Shown: positions 61,464-64,000 of the stretch, piece by piece
How positions within the stretch are numbered: the first letter of the stretch is position 1
How the letters are laid out: every line of letters begins with the position of its first letter
Assembly: GCF_036014215.1 (NCBI RefSeq)
Contig: NZ_CP107921.1
Coordinates: 7,871,501-7,935,500 of the forward strand
DNA: 64,000 nucleotides
Direction of reading: 5' to 3'
Origin: Streptomyces sp. NBC_00440
GTDB taxonomy: Bacteria > Actinomycetota > Actinomycetes > Streptomycetales > Streptomycetaceae
Program-made: the position numbers and the translations under genes
The notes under the pieces: model-generated
Database searches by the model: none
What the model saw: the letters and a program-made list of their open reading frames with translations, nothing else
What the model was told of the DNA's origin: nothing

Positions 61464-62327
61464 TCAGACACCCACGCGTGACGCCGAGTCGTGGTGGCGG
61501 CTGATGTTGCGCTCCAGCAGTTGTGTCGACTCCGGGACGCCGACGCTTCGTGGGCCGCTCATCTCGGGGAGCCGTCCTTGCGCCGCCTTGAGGCCTCGCA
61601 TGGAGGCATCGATGGCCTCGTGAGCAGCGAAGAGGCACGGGGTGGAGTAGATCGCCACGTCGACGTCCAGCGCGTCCAACTCCGGGAGCGACAGGCGCGG
61701 TGACTTGCCGCCGGCGATCTGATTGAAGAGCAGCGGCTTGTCCCCGATGACGTCTCGGATGCGGCGGATCCACTCCACACTGCGTACACCGTCGACGAGC
61801 ACCACGTCGGCGTCGGTCTTGGCCAGCGCGGCGGCGCGGTAGAGGATGTCGTCCTCCTCGACCGCGTCGGTACGGGCCACCACGACCATGTCACCGCGGC
61901 ATTCCAGCACCATGTTGAGCTTGTCCAGGTACTCCTCGAACGGCAGGACCTGCTTGCCGTCGGCGTGCCCGCAGCGGCGGGGGCGCTTCTGATCCTCCAG
62001 GATCACGCCGGACGCGCCGGCCCGGTGCAGGCGCTGCACGACGTGGCAGGCGACTTCCGGGTCCACATACCCGTCGTCGATGTCGACGAGGAGGTGCCGG
62101 CCCGGGAAGGCCAGCCGCAGCCGCTCCACGAACGCGACCATGTCCGGCCAGGCGATGTATCCGATGTCGGGAAGACCGTAGTGCGAAGCCGCAAAACCGA
62201 ATCCCGAGACGAAGAACCCGTCGTAGTGTTCGGCGGCGACAGATGCCGAATACATGTCGTAGATACCGATGAGTGGTGTGGTGCCGGGCGCGGAGATCTC
62301 CTCGCGCAGCGCTGGTCCATAACGCAT
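61464..62327 (-). CDS. Isocitrate lyase / PEP mutase family enzyme
   Basis: A 287 aa TIM-barrel enzyme. Seen: ALREEISAPGTTPLIGIYDMYSA-like start, LVDIDDGYVDPEVACHVV, GVILEDQKRPRRCGHADGK and VVVARTDAVEEDD. The CGH motif (catalytic Cys) is that of methylisocitrate/isocitrate lyases and related C-C lyases, not of true PEP mutases (which have EDKxFPKxNS). A C-C lyase on a 2,3-substituted malate-like acid is most likely; no other phosphonate genes are present. ATG 62327 follows TTGGAGG. A palindrome lies 26 nt upstream. Confidence 0.87.
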   Translation of the reverse strand: MRYGPALREEISAPGTTPLIGIYDMYSASVAAEHYDGFFVSGFGFAASHYGLPDIGYIAWPDMVAFVERLRLAFPGRHLLVDIDDGYVDPEVACHVVQRLHRAGASGVILEDQKRPRRCGHADGKQVLPFEEYLDKLNMVLECRGDMVVVARTDAVEEDDILYRAAALAKTDADVVLVDGVRSVEWIRRIRDVIGDKPLLFNQIAGGKSPRLSLPELDALDVDVAIYSTPCLFAAHEAIDASMRGLKAAQGRLPEMSGPRSVGVPESTQLLERNISRHHDSASRVGV

Positions 62328-62352
62328 CGAACCTCCAAGGTTCCGATGTCGG

Positions 62353-62370
62353 AAGGGCGAGTTCGCCCTT
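62353..62370. promoter_or_regulatory. Palindromic operator candidate
   Basis: AAGGGCGA GT TCGCCCTT, a perfect 8-bp inverted repeat with a 2-nt centre, 26-43 nt upstream of the start at 62327. The rest of the 491-bp gap 62328-62818 shows no gene. Confidence 0.6.
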
Positions 62371-62818
62371 CGCTTGACTCGGAATTTACAGACATTTGAA
62401 GTTCTGCTGGTAGGTCTCAGGACGCTCTCCTCGGGTGGAAAGAGGTATGGGCTTCCCTTTGCGTATCTGGGCAGAATCGTTTCGACATGAGAGCCGTTCG
62501 GATGACTCGGAAAGAATTCCGACCCGGGGGTGTCTGGGCGTGTTGGGTGCCGGACACGGGTGAAGCGCCGTGGAGAGCCTGAGGCTCGGAGTGGGGGATT
62601 CGCCGGTTCCCATGCAGTCACGTTTTCGATGCCGGTGGCCGGGTCATCTCGCGCGCCGGAGCCTTGCCGGCCGGACGGCAGCGCTTCCGCCCACCGGCCG
62701 GGCGCGGGGCTGTTGGTGACCGAGTGGTACATCCGTCACGATCCCCGCTCCGCGGGGGCGGCCGGACGGAACTGGCCTTCTGAGCACCGGGTTTGAACCA
62801 CGGACATCGCGGCAGTCG

Positions 62819-63634
62819 TCACACCGTCCGTGCCACCCGCAACTCAGTGAGATACCGCTTGGTGACCCGGCCTCCGTGCCGTCCGTCGATCAGTCCTTCG
62901 ATGCACCTCAGCAACCCCTCGCGGGCCTCCGGTGGCAGCGCCCGGTGGCCGGAGTAGGTCCGCAGCACCTCCAGATACTCCGCCGTGGTGTACCCCAGGT
63001 CCCACTGATAGCGCCGACGGACGACAGGGCCGAACCGGCCGCTGCGAGCCACCTCGTCGACGTGGCCCGAGGTGTCGACGTCCTCCGCGGCGGGAGGGCG
63101 CAGCCCTGGAGGCGTGGCCGGATCGAAACGCTCGTAGCAGTCCTGGACCTCGGCGAAGAACTCCTCGCTACCGCCCGCCACATGCTGCGTGCCGACCACG
63201 GCGAGGGCGCCACCGGGGCGCAGCGCGTCGGCCGCCTTGACCATCCGCACCGCAGGGTCGATCCAGTGGTACGCCGTGGCCGAGACAACCGCGTCGAACG
63301 GTTCCTTCGGCAGGGGCCAGGTCTCGAAGTCCGCCGTCACGACTTCCACCGCCTCGAACCCGGCCAGGTTGCGCCGCGCGACGGCTGCCATGTGGGTGCC
63401 CAACTCCACTGCGGTGATCCGGCAACCCCGCCCGGCGAGCGGCACGGTCGCCTTGCCTGTGCCTGCCCCCACCTCCAGAACACGACAGCCGGGACCAGCG
63501 CCGGCGAGTGTGCCGAGGTCGTCGAACAGCTGTGGCGGATACCCGGGCCTGGCCCGGTCGTAGAGTTCCGCGTCCTCGTCGAAGGTCCGGCTCAGGCGGG
63601 CACGGCGCGTTGCGTCAGGAGGGTCGTCGTGCAT
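62819..63634 (-). CDS. Class I SAM-dependent methyltransferase
   Basis: A 271 aa methyltransferase: SRTFDEDAELYDRARPGYPPQL, motif I VLEVGAGTGKATVPLA, ITAVELGTHMAAVARRNL, FDAVVSATAYHWIDPAVRM and LRPGGALAVVGTQH. The YHWxD pattern is common in UbiE/Tam-like family members acting on small acids or quinones. ATG 63634. No operon partner in view. Confidence 0.9.
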   Translation of the reverse strand: MHDDPPDATRRARLSRTFDEDAELYDRARPGYPPQLFDDLGTLAGAGPGCRVLEVGAGTGKATVPLAGRGCRITAVELGTHMAAVARRNLAGFEAVEVVTADFETWPLPKEPFDAVVSATAYHWIDPAVRMVKAADALRPGGALAVVGTQHVAGGSEEFFAEVQDCYERFDPATPPGLRPPAAEDVDTSGHVDEVARSGRFGPVVRRRYQWDLGYTTAEYLEVLRTYSGHRALPPEAREGLLRCIEGLIDGRHGGRVTKRYLTELRVARTV

Positions 63635-63774
63635 GGCTCCATGCTAAAGATCGCTTTCGGGTGTGATCAACAGCTCGCAGGGGGCGGTGCGTTGCCGGTC
63701 CTTCCCGCTTCTTGCGCCCCCGGGGCGGCGCCGGGCCTTCAGTGCAGAGCGGCCGTGCGCTGTGCGGCCGGGGC

Positions 63775-63802
63775 TGTGCAACCCCGGTCGCGGGGTTGCA
63801 CA
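63775..63802 (-). terminator. Hairpin terminator after the SSI gene
   Basis: TGTGCAACCCC pairs with GGGGTTGCACA (11 bp) around a 6-nt loop, 14 nt past the minus-strand stop at 63816. The stretch 63635-63774 shows nothing else. Confidence 0.85.
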
Positions 63803-63815
63803 GGTGCGCGGCCGG

Positions 63816-64000
63816 TCAGAAGTTGAAGACCGAGCTCCCGGAGAGAGCCGCGTCCATCTGGCAGGCGTTGCCGTAGGTGGCCCGCCAGGCAACCCGTCGG
63901 CCCTGCCAGACGCCGTCGGCGGTCACCGTCACGGGAGCCCACAGGAACGAACACTCCCGGTCCGACGGGGTGGCGCCGAGGAGGCCCAAGTCGCCGTCCA
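63816..64000 (-). CDS. Streptomyces subtilisin inhibitor (SSI)-like protein, C-terminal part
   Basis: The last 61 residues of a secreted protease inhibitor whose start lies beyond the right edge. The C-terminus matches the SSI signature: two-Cys spacing in ECSFLWAPVTVTADGVWQGR, then NACQMDAALSGSSVFNF. SSI proteins end DGVWQGKR...NECEMN...SSVFAF, so identification is firm. They are exported and inhibit subtilisin-like serine proteases, often tied to developmental protease control. The reactive-site loop is in the fourth quarter upstream and partly outside the window. Confidence 0.9.
   Translation of the reverse strand, partial: DGDLGLLGATPSDRECSFLWAPVTVTADGVWQGRRVAWRATYGNACQMDAALSGSSVFNF

Noticed and set aside
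61464..62327. Phosphonate biosynthesis through PEP mutase
   Set aside because: The active site reads CGH after EDQ, as in isocitrate/methylisocitrate-type lyases, and no phosphonopyruvate decarboxylase or other phosphonate gene is present.
62328..62818. Possible small gene in the 491-bp gap
   Set aside because: Open frames here lack ribosome sites, conserved motifs and the expected third-position GC bias.

Overview
The window is actinomycete DNA, almost certainly Streptomyces. It is GC-rich with extreme third-position bias and many GTG/TTG starts. It carries a SARP regulator with a rare TTA codon, translationally coupled biosynthetic genes and a Streptomyces subtilisin-inhibitor gene at the right edge. 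No rRNA, tRNA or CRISPR array was seen.

Region 1 (1-31.1 kb) is a nonribosomal peptide cluster cut by the left edge. It holds the end of an NRPS that stops in a condensation domain, a T-C-A*-T NRPS with a ruined adenylation domain, three stand-alone thioesterases, an MbtH protein, a luciferase-like monooxygenase, two P450s and an MFS exporter. It also holds four genes that look like an arginine-tailoring set: an MppP-like PLP arginine oxidase/hydroxylase, a VioC-like Fe(II)/2OG arginine hydroxylase, a VioD-like capreomycidine synthase and a class I aminotransferase. The main operon (12.75-28.34 kb) runs MppP-like, BCAT, A-T, P450, TEII, TEII, C-A-T-E*, C-A-T-TE with overlapping or near-overlapping genes. 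Specificity residues point to a valine-like residue (A-T), a basic arginine-type residue (C-A-T-E*) and serine (C-A-T-TE). The likely product is a small peptide built from a hydroxylated, possibly cyclised arginine such as capreomycidine or a hydroxy derivative, a beta-hydroxy branched residue and serine. Release is by a thioesterase with a cysteine nucleophile.

Region 2 (31.1-45 kb) is mixed: a broken integrase relic, an S-adenosylmethionine methyltransferase of the DUF574 type, a Tat-exported carotenoid oxygenase and a LysR regulator. The regulator is divergent from a catabolic-looking operon (aldehyde dehydrogenase, unknown 579 aa protein, M19 dipeptidase, DUF3726-like, RidA, MFS). Next comes a three-gene minus-strand operon: a small protein, a polyprenyl diphosphate synthase and an MpaB/latex-clearing-type oxygenase.

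Region 3 (45-58.3 kb) is a second, apparently distinct biosynthetic cluster built round the complete preQ0 (7-deazaguanine) set folE, queD, queE and queC. It also has a fused MtnA-like/adenine-phosphoribosyltransferase-like protein, a methyltransferase, an ATP-grasp ligase, an isopenicillin-N-synthase-like oxygenase and an EctB-like diaminobutyrate transaminase. It is fronted by a LuxR-type regulator and a large SARP. Upstream of luxR lies a three-copy, 11-bp-period direct repeat next to a -10 element, the classic SARP operator layout. This looks like an undescribed 7-deazapurine/amino-acid hybrid pathway. As read, queE is frameshifted by a 7-nt insertion.

Region 4 (58.5-64 kb) has two F420/FMN luciferase-like oxidoreductases, a PPOX-fold protein, a small membrane protein, an isocitrate-lyase/PEP-mutase family enzyme, a methyltransferase and the 3' end of an SSI-type protease inhibitor. 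Several strong hairpins mark operon ends.
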